Shown here: piece by piece, positions 41,488 to 53,800 of the stretch
Layout: every line of letters starts with the position of its first letter
Numbering within the stretch: the stretch's first letter is position 1
From: Hormiphora californensis
Taxonomy: Eukaryota; Ctenophora; Tentaculata; Cydippida; Pleurobrachiidae
Assembly (NCBI GenBank): GCA_020137815.1
Contig: CM035356.1
Span: 7,958,711 to 8,022,710, forward strand
Length of the DNA: 64,000 nt
Direction of reading: 5' to 3'
Notes under the pieces: generated by a model
Seen by the model: only the letters and a program-made list of their open reading frames with translations
Database searches by the model: none
What the model was told of the DNA's origin: nothing
Made by a program: the position numbers and the translations under genes

Positions 41488-44005
41488 TTACTGTATACTA
41501 AACTCAAAAGTATCACTTAGAATGTTCATCAGTAGTTCACGATCACCATAGTCACAACAAAACACCTCTTCTGGGCCGCTAAATCCGTTAAAACCCGTTG
41601 TAGACAGTTCGATGTTGTAGTCCCCGACCTCTCGGTAGATCACCCAATCGTTGGGAGATAATCTTGGAAGAGATGCAGTTCCCAGTCTGTCGGCTGAATC
41701 GCACGTTGGACCCCACATCTTCGACAGGCTTCTCTGTAATTTTGGAAAAGATTGTTAAATAAGTTCCTGATATGCTACCATTTAGTGGTAGATTGGGGTT
41801 AATTTTAACTATATTGATATTCTGAATTCTCATCCCACCTCACCTTATCAGAACCTTCTGGATGCTGCCTCAATAACACATCAACTTCGCTGGAATAGCT
41901 GGAATCATTAAGGAACCATTGTAGCCCATTATATACTCCTGCTGATAGGTAGTAACTGGGGTTTTCTGAGTCTTCCATCCTCCGTCCAATGACACACGAT
42001 GCTATGTCCTGACTTGAGGATACCATCAATCTGAAGGGAATGTTGGCCATTTTAAAATAATGACAGGTATTATGTATCTAGGAAATTAATCTATGTATGA
42101 AAAAATCAATCTTCTTTCCCAAATCACACCCGATGGTGGTCTAAATATGTTAACTTACGTTCCCGGTTCGGCTATAATGGATGGTCTATCACCGTTAGGA
42201 AAGCTTTCCGTAACTGCTTCCCGGAGTGTAGCTCCAATATGTTTCGTCAGCTCATCCTCACTTTTTCTTCCACTGTACCCTCCACCTAGATCTGACACAA
42301 ATTCAATTAGTTGCTTCTAAAACATGTGTATGTGAGTTATTGTTTCGTTTAGAGTTGAATGAATACAATCAATTAGTGAAACAGGAGGCACCATGCAGGA
42401 GTCTGAACTAGAAAAATGAAACCATATTATATACTGTTGACTTTGGGGAAAAGAAGACACTTACTCAGTACAGTTGGTGTATAACGGTATTTCTGTAATA
42501 TCTTCCAGCAGTAGGGTGCAAACTTTATAGTTTCAACCCAAGGTTCAGGGTCCATTGCCCTACAACCCACGTGAAACGAAATCCCTGGAAATTAGATTTG
42601 ATTTAATATCATCTAAATATTTATTACTTTGAGCTGTGTGAAAAGGGGGATAATAATTTAAATAAAACTATGAAACTGAATCATGTAGCATATATATTGT
42701 GATCAACCTACCCTCTACATTCACATTCCGCTGTTTACAATGTGCTACCAGTTCCTCAAACATGTCCCATTCAACACCAAACTTTCCTGACAAGTCCCAC
42801 TGAAACGGAAAGTGTGATAAAATGAAAACTTGAAGTGAGAGATCAGAACGCTTTCTCTCTCACTTTAACTTGCTATAAGTCGAACTTTTCACAATAAAAA
42901 GAGAAATAAAAGGAGTCAAGTACATACAGTCGGACCCCGATTTAACGGCCCCTGATTTAACGGCACCCCGATTTAACGGCAGAATAATCTTCCCCCGATA
43001 TAGGAAATTAACAGTATTTGACCCCGATTTAGCGGACACCCCGATTTAACGGACAAAACCCTTTCCCCCGAGGGTGCCGTTAAATCGTGGACTGACTGTA
43101 GTATGATTTTTGGGAGTTGTAATTATTGTATGTAATTGCCCCCCTCTCCCTGGTCCTTACTGCACATTTTGTAGTGGAAATGGATGAAGCATTTATCCTA
43201 ATGAGCACTCTTGGTGTTTTAGGTTTTTGCTGAGTGAAGGATAGTGTCCCCTTTTCCATTGCTTGGTAGGTTGCTGCGATCTTATCCACCTCTGACACTG
43301 AATCTACCACCGTTAGCAATCCCTGGCTTAACAACTCTGCCGGGGGAAACAAATGTTAGCTGTCGGAGAAATGAGTTTCCCCTATTATCCTGATTTTAGG
43401 GATTCTGGGGGTAACTGGTGTTATCTTCTGAGATGAAAATTGAGAGAGAAAAAACTAAAACCGTGACTTATACAATTTGAAACACCTCCAAAACCTAAAA
43501 TCACCAACCTGCGATGCAATAGTGATTCTTGAAAGGATGCATTACAATAACTTGACTTGGAGCACATCCTGTTCCTAGGACCGATTTGATCTCGTTGTAA
43601 CTCGCACAGTCATATCCAACACCCAATCGGTGGAAGAGAGACCTAATGGAATTATAGGAAACTAGAAATGGAGTACATTTTCACCATAATTATACGGCAT
43701 GCTTAGTAATACGATTGTAAATAAATTAATTACAGGTTATACTAAAAGCAGTCTAAATTAGGCTACAATAATCAAGCTTACACTTACTTTGTCAAGATGT
43801 TGTGCTGAGCTTTCAGGGCATAATATGGTGTAATGAACCCAAACCAATCCTTCCACTTCTTCACCTGTCCCAGGATCTCAGACACATTGGTCACCGCAAA
43901 TGGGTCTGTAGTATGAGTTGCATTACGTTCGAGGGCTATCTGCTGGGTGAACTCTTCTCGGGCAGTGTTACGGAGAACATGAAGGGTAGGTAAGGTCTTC
44001 CTCAT
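41488..44005 (-). CDS. Ornithine decarboxylase / antizyme inhibitor-like protein
   Basis: Eight coding exons with agreeing phases: 44005-43788, 43642-43509, 43336-43161, 42799-42712, 42584-42465, 42291-42159, 42030-41844, 41733-41488; about 433 residues against ~461 for mouse ODC. ODC makes putrescine with a PLP cofactor. Retained: the PLP lysine (FITPYYALKAQHN), GYDCASYNEI, SFHVGCRAMD, the glycine loop LGGGYSG, the catalytic cysteine (WGPTCDSAD) and GDYNIELSTTGFNGF. Changed: AEPGR of ODC is AEPGT (the arginine that binds PLP phosphate), the NDGVYG aspartate region reads SAGVYNG, and the LDIGGG aspartate reads asparagine. Substitution of the same arginine is a hallmark of antizyme inhibitors, which lack decarboxylase activity. 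The long C-terminal degradation tail of mammalian ODC is absent. An acceptor lies at 44016, so an upstream exon may exist. Enzyme or inhibitor is undecided. Confidence 0.85.
42925..43100. mobile_element. 176-bp TA-flanked MITE of the CAGTCGGACCCCGATTTA family
   Basis: Begins TACAGTCGGACCCCGATTTA and ends CGTGGACTGACTGTA, with TA borders and the internal repeats CCCCGATTTAACGGC. It carries AACGG where the 26663 and 55008 copies carry AGTGG, so two subfamilies coexist. It lies in an intron of the ODC-like gene. Confidence 0.85.
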
Positions 44006-44718
44006 GCCGTGTGATCTAGAGGTGGGAGGGACAATCAAACAAGTGTAGCAACAACCTAGTCGTATAGATGCCATACATATGCTTTACTTTTGGCTCTATC
44101 AATCTCTTTCTCTCATTTCCATCATTTACCTTCTCTTTTCTCGCTCTGCCCCTCTCTCGTCTGCGATTCACAACAATTCGCGATGAATTGATTGGATTTG
44201 GTTCATAAAATGATCACTATTTGACCTCAAACAATGCAGGTATCTCACACAGGGAGATGAGAGGGGAAACTAGATGAAGATGCTCAATCAGTAATGATCT
44301 GTGGATTGACGTCGAACATACATCTGAGCACATATGTTCGCAAAAGGCAAGCTTCCCCTCGTCCGACCCGAAGTTGGAATCATATGGGTTTAGTTTGTCG
44401 AACCGGCAAGTTGCTAACATGTTTCAAATCTTCACTACTTCTCAAATGATCCCATACTTTCAGTCTAATCCCAAAATCCTATTAAAAATAGAGACAAAAA
44501 TAACGGCACCAAACTGTGAAATGCCCTTGCATTAGTGCGAGTAGAATAAAATCAATTTTCTATCTAAAGGCCGAGTTTATAGCAAGAAAGGACTATTTTA
44601 CAACGAATTCTCTGGTTAGTATGGTAACCAACTCCGTTGTCATGGTAAATCAATCGAACTCTATCGAGTTCTATCGCCAGCAACTGGATGAAAATTTATC
44701 CATTTCATTATGCACAAT

Positions 44719-44816
44719 GCACAGGCTTTGGTTACGAAGTTACCCCTTGCCAGCGTGTGCACGCGAAGGTCGCCCGGCGACAGAGTGTGAGGTGTCTTCG
44801 ATACCAAGCACAGGCT
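44719..44816. mobile_element. 80-bp TTGGT-ended element with perfect 9-bp duplication
   Basis: The element (44728-44807) starts TTGGTTACGAAGTTACCCC and ends GTGTCTTCGATACCAA. Flanks GCACAGGCT (44719-44727 and 44808-44816) are identical, proving insertion. Between the ends is a short GC-rich palindromic part. Same family as 1097, 2998 and 57093. Confidence 0.85.
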
Positions 44817-44919
44817 TGTGTAACAAAAAGGGGCGTTTTTATAGCTTATTGTTCATCATAACCTGAAATAAATAATTTTCATTACTTTCACAAAGGCTCA
44901 AAGTTTGAATATAAAATTT

Positions 44920-47257
44920 GCCAAAACTGTGCAGGGGCAAATTGGTGCAGGGGCAAAAGTTTTAATTGATTATAATTAATTAATTAATTAGAAAATCAAA
45001 AATCCGGCTCCGTTATGACTCGTAGTTATACTACTAGAACATACATGCAAAGTTTCATTTCGAAATTTCAAACGGTGTGGCCACAGTTTGAATATCAAAG
45101 TTGCAAAAAATGTGCAGGGGCAAACAAAATGGTGCAAGGGCACATGTTCAGGGGAAATTTGCACAAATTGTGCAGGGGCAAATTTTAATTAATTTGCCTA
45201 TAATTAATTACCTAATTGATATATTAATCATACGGCTCTTCTAGTACTCGTAGTTATGCTACTAGAACATGCATAGAAAGTTTCGTGTCAAAATATTAAA
45301 CGGTGTGGACACAGTTCGATCATAAAATTGGTGCAAGGGCTGCCCTTGCACCATTTGCCCTTGCACATTGCCTGCCCTTGCACCAAATTCCATTTTTTGC
45401 ACGGCTCTAACTAACTAATTAATTAATTTTGACTATTCCCACTTTTCGAACATCATCTTTTATGATTGAAGAACATTCCTACAAAGTTTCAAGTCGATAT
45501 TTTAAGCAGAACGGAAAATAGAATTTGGTGCAAGGGCGCGGTGCAAGGGACATAACACGCAATGTGCAGGGGCACGGTGCCCTTGCACCGTTTTTAATTA
45601 CCTATAATTAATTAATTAATTAAAAATTCAAAAATCCGCCAACGTCATGACACAAAGGAATACTACAAGAACATGCCTACAAAATTTCAAGTCGATATCT
45701 CAAACGGTGTGGCCACAATCGTTGACATGTTTTTTGCCCCCCCCCCCCCCCAAAAAAAGACCTTTCTTTGTTCTTAATGATCGCAAAAGGCAAGCTTCCC
45801 CTCGTCCGACCCGAAGTTGGGAGATTCGTCGAAACAGCAACCTTCAGGCTGTTAAAATATTTTTTGATGCGCGGCGGCCTGTTTATTATAGTAGGGTCGG
45901 TTGTGGGAAATTGGGTCTGGAATTTTAAATTTGACTTTCTGATATGATTAGGGACTCTATAAAAAGTCCAAAGTACCATCCCACAGGTCTTCACCACCCC
46001 CGGTTCACTAATTAGTCGTAATTATGTGATTTATGACGTTATCGCCAATTAGCACTAATAATACCAGTTCCTGGTCACTTTGAGCTTAGATTTTGATACC
46101 AGCTGATAGAGGATCACTAGATTTTTCCGTTTGGCTGGCGGTTGGCTGGCACCACGTGGGATTACGGGTTTAGGTCGTCGTGGGAGGTCGACATTATTCG
46201 CGTTCGATCGGGCTCGATGAGGTGATCAAAAGCTAGTGGGCCAGACCTTGGCCCCACCCCGTTCTTGGCTTATTGGGATTTTTCGGTTTCCCGCCAAAAT
46301 ATTTTCCCGCCATATATATGCTTTATTTTTTTGCCCCTGCACTGCCACTGCACATTTTTTTAATTGCTTATAATTAATTGGATAGTTAATTTTGAATATT
46401 CCCACTTTTTGTAGACCTTTCTATATGCTTGAAGAGCATTCCTACAAAGTTTCAAGTCGATATTTATAGCAGAACGGAAAATATTTTCAAATGCTCAGGG
46501 GCAATGCTCAGGGGCACCATAAAAATGTCCATTTTTTAATTGCTTATAACTCATTGATTACTTAATTTTGAATATTCCCACCTTTTGTAGACCTTTCTAT
46601 ATGCTTGAAGAGCATTCCTACAAAGTTTCAAGTCGATATTTCAAGCAGATCGGGAGATAATTGCGACTCAGGTGCCCCTGGGCCACTTTTGTTAGTGCGG
46701 GGGCAATTTTAAAATTTTAATTGCTTATAATTAATTAATTAAGTAAAAAATCAAAAATCAGGCTCCGTGGTGACTCTTAGTTATACCACTAGAACATGCC
46801 TACAAAGTTTTAGATCGATATGTCAAACAGTGTGGCCACAATTTGAATTTTAAAATTGCCCAGGGGCAGTTTTTTCAAATGCTCGGGGGCAAAATTCAGG
46901 GGCACCAGAAATGTCCATTTTTGCATGCCTATAACTCATTGATTACTTAATTTTGACTATTCTAACTTTTTGTAGATCATTTTTTATGCTTGAAGAGCAT
47001 TCCTACAAAGTTTCAAGTCGATATTTCAAGCAGATCGGGAGATAATTTCGGCTCAGGGGCAATGCCCAGGGGACAGAACACCCCATGCTCAGGGGCACGG
47101 TGCAGGGGCTACTTTTTAATTACCTATAATTAATTAATTAGGCAAAAAATCAAAAATCCGGCCACGTTATGACACGTAGTTATACTACTAGAACACGCCT
47201 ACAAAATTTCAGGTCGATATCTCAAAAAATGTGGCCACAATCGCTGCCTGAAATTTG

Positions 47258-47289
<32 letters not shown>

Positions 47290-47510
47290 GACCTACGTTT
47301 GTATATATAGGGCCGGCTTTTTGGATTTGGTGCAGGGGCAAAAAATTTTTTTTCTTCGTTTTTTCTGTTTTCTTCGGGTCGGAGGTGCCTGCCGGCACCT
47401 AAATAGGGCCGGCATTTTTGGGTTTTTGTGCAGGGGCAAAAATTTTTTTTTCTTTTTTTCGTTTTTTGCTGTTTTCTTCGGGTCGGAGGTGCCTGCCGGC
47501 ACCTAAATTA
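44920..47510. repeat. Degenerate ~180-200-bp satellite with TGCAGGGGCA motifs
   Basis: At least seven diverged units share TACAAAGTTTCAAGTCGATA (at about 45480, 45680, 46443, 46620, 46800, 47003 and 47200) and alternate between endings AAACGGTGTGGCCACAATT and AAGCAGATCGGGAGATAAT, with AATTAATTAATTA spacers and many TGCAGGGGCA or inverted TGCCCTTGCA strings. Poly-C runs at 45734 and 47258 precede two different tails, the second a ~110-bp direct repeat (GGTCGGAGGTGCCTGCCGGC). A 40-bp string (GGCAAGCTTCCCCTCGTCCG and flanks) occurs both at 44346 and at 45789. Nothing protein-coding is supported in 44.0-47.9 kb. Confidence 0.75.
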
Positions 47511-47887
47511 TGTTTTTTGGCAAGGAGTCGGCTATTTAGTACAAGTATACAAGTATTGTACAATGTACAAGTATACAAGTATTGTACAATGTACAATGTA
47601 CAAGTATTGTACATTGTAAGAGGTTCCTAAATGCAGTACTACTAGGTATATATCATAGAAAAGACGTGCACTTTTAAACTGATTAAAGCGTACTGTTTAG
47701 AGGAGGCTATATACCAAGATTATACTGCAGTTCCCCTGACTCTCTTCCTACTCTTTGCATATTTAATCCCTGTTCATATTATTATATCCCTCATAATTGT
47801 TTTATTGTTGGAAACTTTAAACGGTTTTGATAGAATCATTATATTAATCCGTATTATCAATAACCAAATTAATTTCCCGTGTTAGCA

Positions 47888-50800
47888 ATGCCACGCTATG
47901 GACGCAGCAGGAGCCGGTCCCCCGTTCACAAGATCAGAAAGAAGGGTCATCTAACTATTATTGAGGTAAGAAGGGCCATCTAACTATTATTGAGGTAAGA
48001 AGGGCCATCTAACTATTATTGAGGTAAGAAGGGCCATCTAACTAATATTGAGGTAAGAAGGGCCATCTAACTAATATTGAGGTAAGAAGGGCCATCTAAC
48101 TATTATTGAGGTAAGAAGGGCCATCTAACTATTATTGAGGTAAGAAGGGCCATCTAACTATTATTGAGGTAAGAAGGGCCATCTAACTATTATTGAGGTA
48201 AGAAGGGCCATCTAACTATTATTGAGGTAAGAAGGGCCATCTAACTATTATTGAGGTAAGAAGGGCCATCTAACTATTATTGAGGTAAGAAGGGCCATCT
48301 AACTATTATTGAGGTAAGAAGGGCCATATAACTATTATTGAAGTAAGAAGGGACATCTAACTATTATTGAGGTAAGAAGGGCCATCTAACTATTATTGAG
48401 GTAAGAAGGGCCATCTAACTATTATTGAGGTAAGAAGGGCCATCTAACTATTATTGAGGTAAGAAGGGCCATCTAACTATTATTGAGGTAAGAAGGGCCA
48501 TCTAACTATTATTGAGGTAAGGACCTACAAACTTAGACCTAGATGAAGGAGTACTGCAAAGGGTTTCCCTAAATGTTGGCCATTATATGCCTCAGTAGGT
48601 TGTGATAAAAAACATATACCTATGCATTAGATTTAGCAAGTATATTATCACACTCAACAAGATAGTGAATGATGCAAGTGGCAATGAAGAATGGGTTGTA
48701 CTAGAAATTACGAAACATTGCTCTGTCAACAGTTATCGCAACGGTTAGGTAATCTACAACAAAAGATATATACGTGCACACTAGGTCATGAGGCAGGCCT
48801 GCACAATCCCTTTGTCTTTTTCCTAGCTACACCGTCTCCAAATATCTATCTATCTCGCACACTGTCTCTCTAATCTATCGTCCTTTCCGTTTTTTCTATT
48901 TTGTCCTTACGACGATTGGCAATTTCTACCAGATCTAATCTACCAACTCACATTGTAGTATTGGAGAGGGGGGGGGGACAAACGACTGTAAGAAACAGTA
49001 CTATAGTACAACTGTCTACTGTGAAGTCTTAGTTCACAGACATCTCCTGGTGTGGTGGTCACAATACGTCTCTATTAGGTCAACCCCCATTCTTCTTCTT
49101 CTTCTTGCAGCTAGCAGTGTATGAGGGAGGGAGGACTAAGTGTATGAGGGGGGGGGGGTGACTATTATTGGATGGTGATATAAACTGTTAGGAGGGTAGT
49201 GTGTAGGATAATAAAACATAAAATACCCTCAGCTTCTCTTTGGTGAATAATTAGGTATAAGTTAAAGGATTGACCTCTGCACACTGGCAGGAACCCAATT
49301 AGAATTTAGCATAATAAAATGGATCTACAGTGATCTAATTGGACTGATAAACCGACTCCGTACCCCCTATCTAATCTAAAATACCCCATTATATCCCAGG
49401 GCATGTACCAGCCAAAGACAGACGATGATAAGAAAATGTACAAGCAGTACCAGAGTTGGATACGGGATGTAGAACAAGTTGCAGCACCCCCGCTCAAACA
49501 TCTTACAATACAGGTATCAGAACTGAAACATTGGTTCTCCCTCCACGTGCAATGGCCAATACCCATGGTGTGAAGAGAAAGGTTATGGAATAAGATGTGT
49601 TTCAAGTTTATTCAGGTTTGGTGAAAGGTCCCTTCTTTGTCGATGCACTAATCCCTGCTTCCCAGGAGACTGAGTTGATGCACAGAGCTAAAAAGTACGC
49701 CATGGAATGCTCCGTGCAGGCGGTAAGATATAACCCCCTCACATTCACGATATTATATCCATCAATCTTACTATTATATGATAAAAGCAAAAATTTCCTA
49801 ACACATTACACACTTAAATCATCTGGTACTAACGATGAGTCCCCTCTGAGGTTCGGGTGACCTTATTGGGTACGAGAATATGTATTTTGATGTGCTAGCA
49901 ACTTTTCATGGCCACGATCGTGTTCAGCGGCTCGAAAATGGTAGGATTAGCTGTATATCGTGACTGTAAGCCAATTTTCATTTTTTTGACCTGAGAATGA
50001 ACAAATAATCTTACCTATCGACAGTATCGTGTTCAGCGGGTCAAGTTGGTTACAACCAAATAGTGAGTCAAAAAGTTGAAATTCCTAGAAAAAGGGTGAG
50101 AATATATACTGAGTGGGAAGGGTGGAGATTGGGTGGCAGAGGTGAGAGTCGACAGATAGGGTAACTGCAGGATGCCGGATGAAGATGATAGATAGTGTAA
50201 ATTATATTTGGGGAAAAGTGACATAATGTTAAGGGTATAAGACAGGTGAACCTGGTACCAGGTGGTACCTGTAATTCCAGCCAGTGGCCACCAAGATGAA
50301 TCCTTAGGAATGGAGAAAAATCAAGGGCACTAAATTGTTCAGTGTCCTCTATTTGGTGGGTGTAGCTGCTGAAATTTAGTCTATCTCATCCGGTTAACTA
50401 CGTAACTACGTCTGTAGGATGGAGATGATTGACAGGGTAAATTATATTTGGGAAAAAGTGATTTAGACAAGGACCAGGGCAAATTATAGTTGGGAAAAAG
50501 TGCTCATATATGTGCTGAGGGGTGATAAGGCCTCATTTCCGGATGCGTGTGGTACCTGTAATTTCAGTGGGTGGCCACAAACATAAATCCTCTTGGGAAT
50601 GGAGACAAAATCAAGGGCATCAAATTGTCTAGCGTCCTCTCATTAGTGGGGGTAGGTTCTGGAATTAAATCTCTATCTCATCTGTGATCTGGTTAATTAG
50701 AAAATTGGATAATTAGGTATGCACATAGCCGTTTGCTAGCCATATGGCTATAGAACGGAGTAGAGACAAAATCAAGGACGCTAAAGTGTGTAGCGTCCTC

Positions 50801-53800
50801 GCATTAGTGGGGGTAGGTGCTGGAATTAAAGTGAGAGGTGCACAAAAACGAAAGTTGGAATAATTTCTAAACATGACGTCTCAATGTTTGATAACTAAGA
50901 AATCTACTGGTGAAATTGCGTCATATAGTTATGAAACCCGATAGCTGATTTAACAGTCGTTTGAACATTTTGCGCGCTCATGATAACTGCTAGCTGGGAG
51001 ATTTAACACCCTGCTCGCGTTTTAACAGTCCAGTTCCCCTTTTCTCGCGTTTCTCTTGATTTGAATAACAGGCGTGTAAAATTCCAAGTAATAAAAATGT
51101 GTGTAAACACACAGTTCCGTCAACAAGAGAGAGGGGAAACATGTCTGCAACACTTTTCAATGTTATCTCTCTCATAAAAAGTCAAAAGAATCACATTCCT
51201 ATCTTTCTCTCTCTCATTCCCTCTTTTACTGTTCAATATCTCTCACTGTGTGTATTGGCCCCAATCTTGCTCTCTCTCTTACTCAAATATGTTAGGAACA
51301 GTTGCAACTAGGTGCCAGTTAGTTTACACACAGTTTGGGGACCTCTGTTGACTATTTGCCAGTACTCCTTGTGTGTTTTACCTTGTGTTGTGTCTCTTAT
51401 TTGTGTGTAATTACTATCGGGTTTCATAAACTATGAACGTTTGTTAGCCTATCGCGTTATAGGTTTAAATCACCTCCCCCTCACCCTCGGCTGGCGCCTC
51501 GGGATCGGCGTCGGGATTTAAACCAGTTTAATCGCCCTACCGGGCGATTAAACTCCAGTTGGCTGTCCCCAGCTCGCGCTGGGAACAGCCAACTTCATAA
51601 CGCGCCAGTCTACAAACGTTCATAGTTCATATGAAACCCGATAGCTGATTTATCAGTCGTGCTAGCTGGGGGATTTAACACCCTGCTCGCTATTTATCAG
51701 ACCAGTGCCCTTTTTCACGCGTTTCTCTTCATTTCCATAACATGCGTGTAAATTTCCAAGTTATGAAAATGTGTGTAAACACACAGTTCTGTCAATAACA
51801 GAGAGGGGAACACATCTGCAAGACTTTTCAATGTTTTCTCTCTCATCAAGAGGCAAAATAATCGCATTCCATTCGTTTCTCTCTCTCATTCTCTCTTTTA
51901 CTGTTCAATATCTCTCAATGTGTGCATTGGCCCCAATCTTGCTCTCTCTTACTCAAATATGTAAGGAACAGTTGCAACTAGGTGCCAGTTAGTCTACACA
52001 CAGTTTGGGGACGTCTATTGACTATTCCCCAGCAGTCCTTGTGTGTTTCACCTTGTGTTGTGTCTCTTATTTGTGTGTAATTGCTATCGGGTTTCATAAA
52101 CTATGAACGTTTGTTAGCCTATCGCGTTATAGGTTTAAATCACCTCCCCCTCACCCTCGGCTGGCGCCTCGGGATCGGCGTCGGGATTTAAACCAGTTTA
52201 ATCGCCCTGCCGGGCGATTAAACTCCAGTTGGCTGTCCCCAGCTCGCGCTGGGAACAGCCAACTTCATAACGCGCCAGTCTACAAACGTTCATAGTTCAT
52301 TTGTGGGTTTAGAAGCCCATTCTTTTTCCATTTAAAATAAGAGTCCAATCTCACTCAACAATCCCCACCTTCCTGAGTCCTGTCATTTGTAGAAGTAACT
52401 TCGATTCTCCCACTTGCTAGTAGTTTTCCTCGTGAAGGGTCTAACGCCACCTCATGAAGTGAGTGGTTCCCCCGTGGTCCCCCGACCCACGTATTAGGAC
52501 ACTGACGTGGTTCAGAGCCGCATGACACCTGGGTTAACTCATGCTACGTTAGTTCAGTGGTTATTGATCTACCGAACCCTCACAGAGATGGTGTGGGCCA
52601 CACAAAGTGATTAGTACATCCCCTAATTTAATACGTATAGTACCTGGATATAAAGAATTAGAAGTCAAGTTTGGAACTTCTTAATTCCCATCCAATACAT
52701 ACTTAGTGATTATCATACCCACCACTCCTAACTACACGATCACAATATATCTCGTTACAAAATACACGATCACAATATATCTCGTTACAAAATACACGAT
52801 CACAATATGTCTCGTTACCTCTTACTAACAACACGTTCCCGATATGTCTCGTTACCTCTTACTAACAACACGTTCCCGATATGTCTCGTTACCTCTTACT
52901 AACAACACGTTCCCAATACATATCTCGTTACCTCTTACTAACAACACGTTCCCAATACATATCTCGTTACCTCTTACTAACAACACGTTCCCGATATGTC
53001 TCGTTACCTCTTACTAACAACACGTGTCCCAATACATATCTTGCCTTCCTCCAGGTGTTGTCCAAGAAGCCCCCTGAGGCGAGTGGTAGTATGTCTGAAC
53101 AGCAGCAGACACAACAGAGAGACAGGGCCATATCCCTCATGTGTAGAGTGTATGTGGGATCCATACACTACGATCTGAATGAGGAGGATCTCAGGAAGGC
53201 TTTTGCACCCTTCGGACCTATCAAGGTGAGGTCCATTTAGGCACCCTTCAGTCCATTTAGGGATTAAACAGCTTGTGGGCTGGTATCAATATAATATCAG
53301 GTTGGTAACTATTCCAGCAGTAGTCACGTTTATTAACATCTAAACAGATCTAACCACATTTCTCACCTGTCTGTTTCTCTAGGACTGTATACTTCATTAC
53401 TCACCTGTGTATTTCTCTAGGACTGTATACTTCATTTCTCACCTGTGTATTTCTCTAGGACTGTTTACTTCATTACTCACCTGTGTATTTCTCTAGGACT
53501 GTTTACTTCATTACTCACCTGTGTATTTCTCTAGGACTGTATACTTCATTTCTCACCTGTGTATTTCTCTAGGACTGTATACTTCATTACTCACCTGTGT
53601 ATTTCTCTAGGACTGTATACTTCATTACTCACCTGTGTATTTCTCTAGGACTGTATACTTCATTACTCACCTGTGTATTTCTCTAGGACTGTTTACTTCA
53701 TTACTCACCTGTGTATTTCTCTAGGACTGTTTACTTCATTTCTCACCTGTGTATTTCTCTAGGACTGTATACTTCATTACTCACCTGTGTATTTCTCTAG

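Noticed and set aside
44217-44420. 67-codon minus-strand frame as ODC-like first exon
   Set aside because: It contains a 40-bp string repeated at 45789 and shows no ODC similarity.
47966-48516. CRISPR-like or regulatory direct repeats
   Set aside because: Contiguous 29-bp units without spacers; the unit is the exon 1 donor junction.
49597-49860. PUF60 exon 3 starting at the 49616 acceptor ([15 protein letters not shown]..)
   Set aside because: That acceptor breaks phase with exon 2. The acceptor at 49665 joins in phase and gives [14 protein letters not shown].
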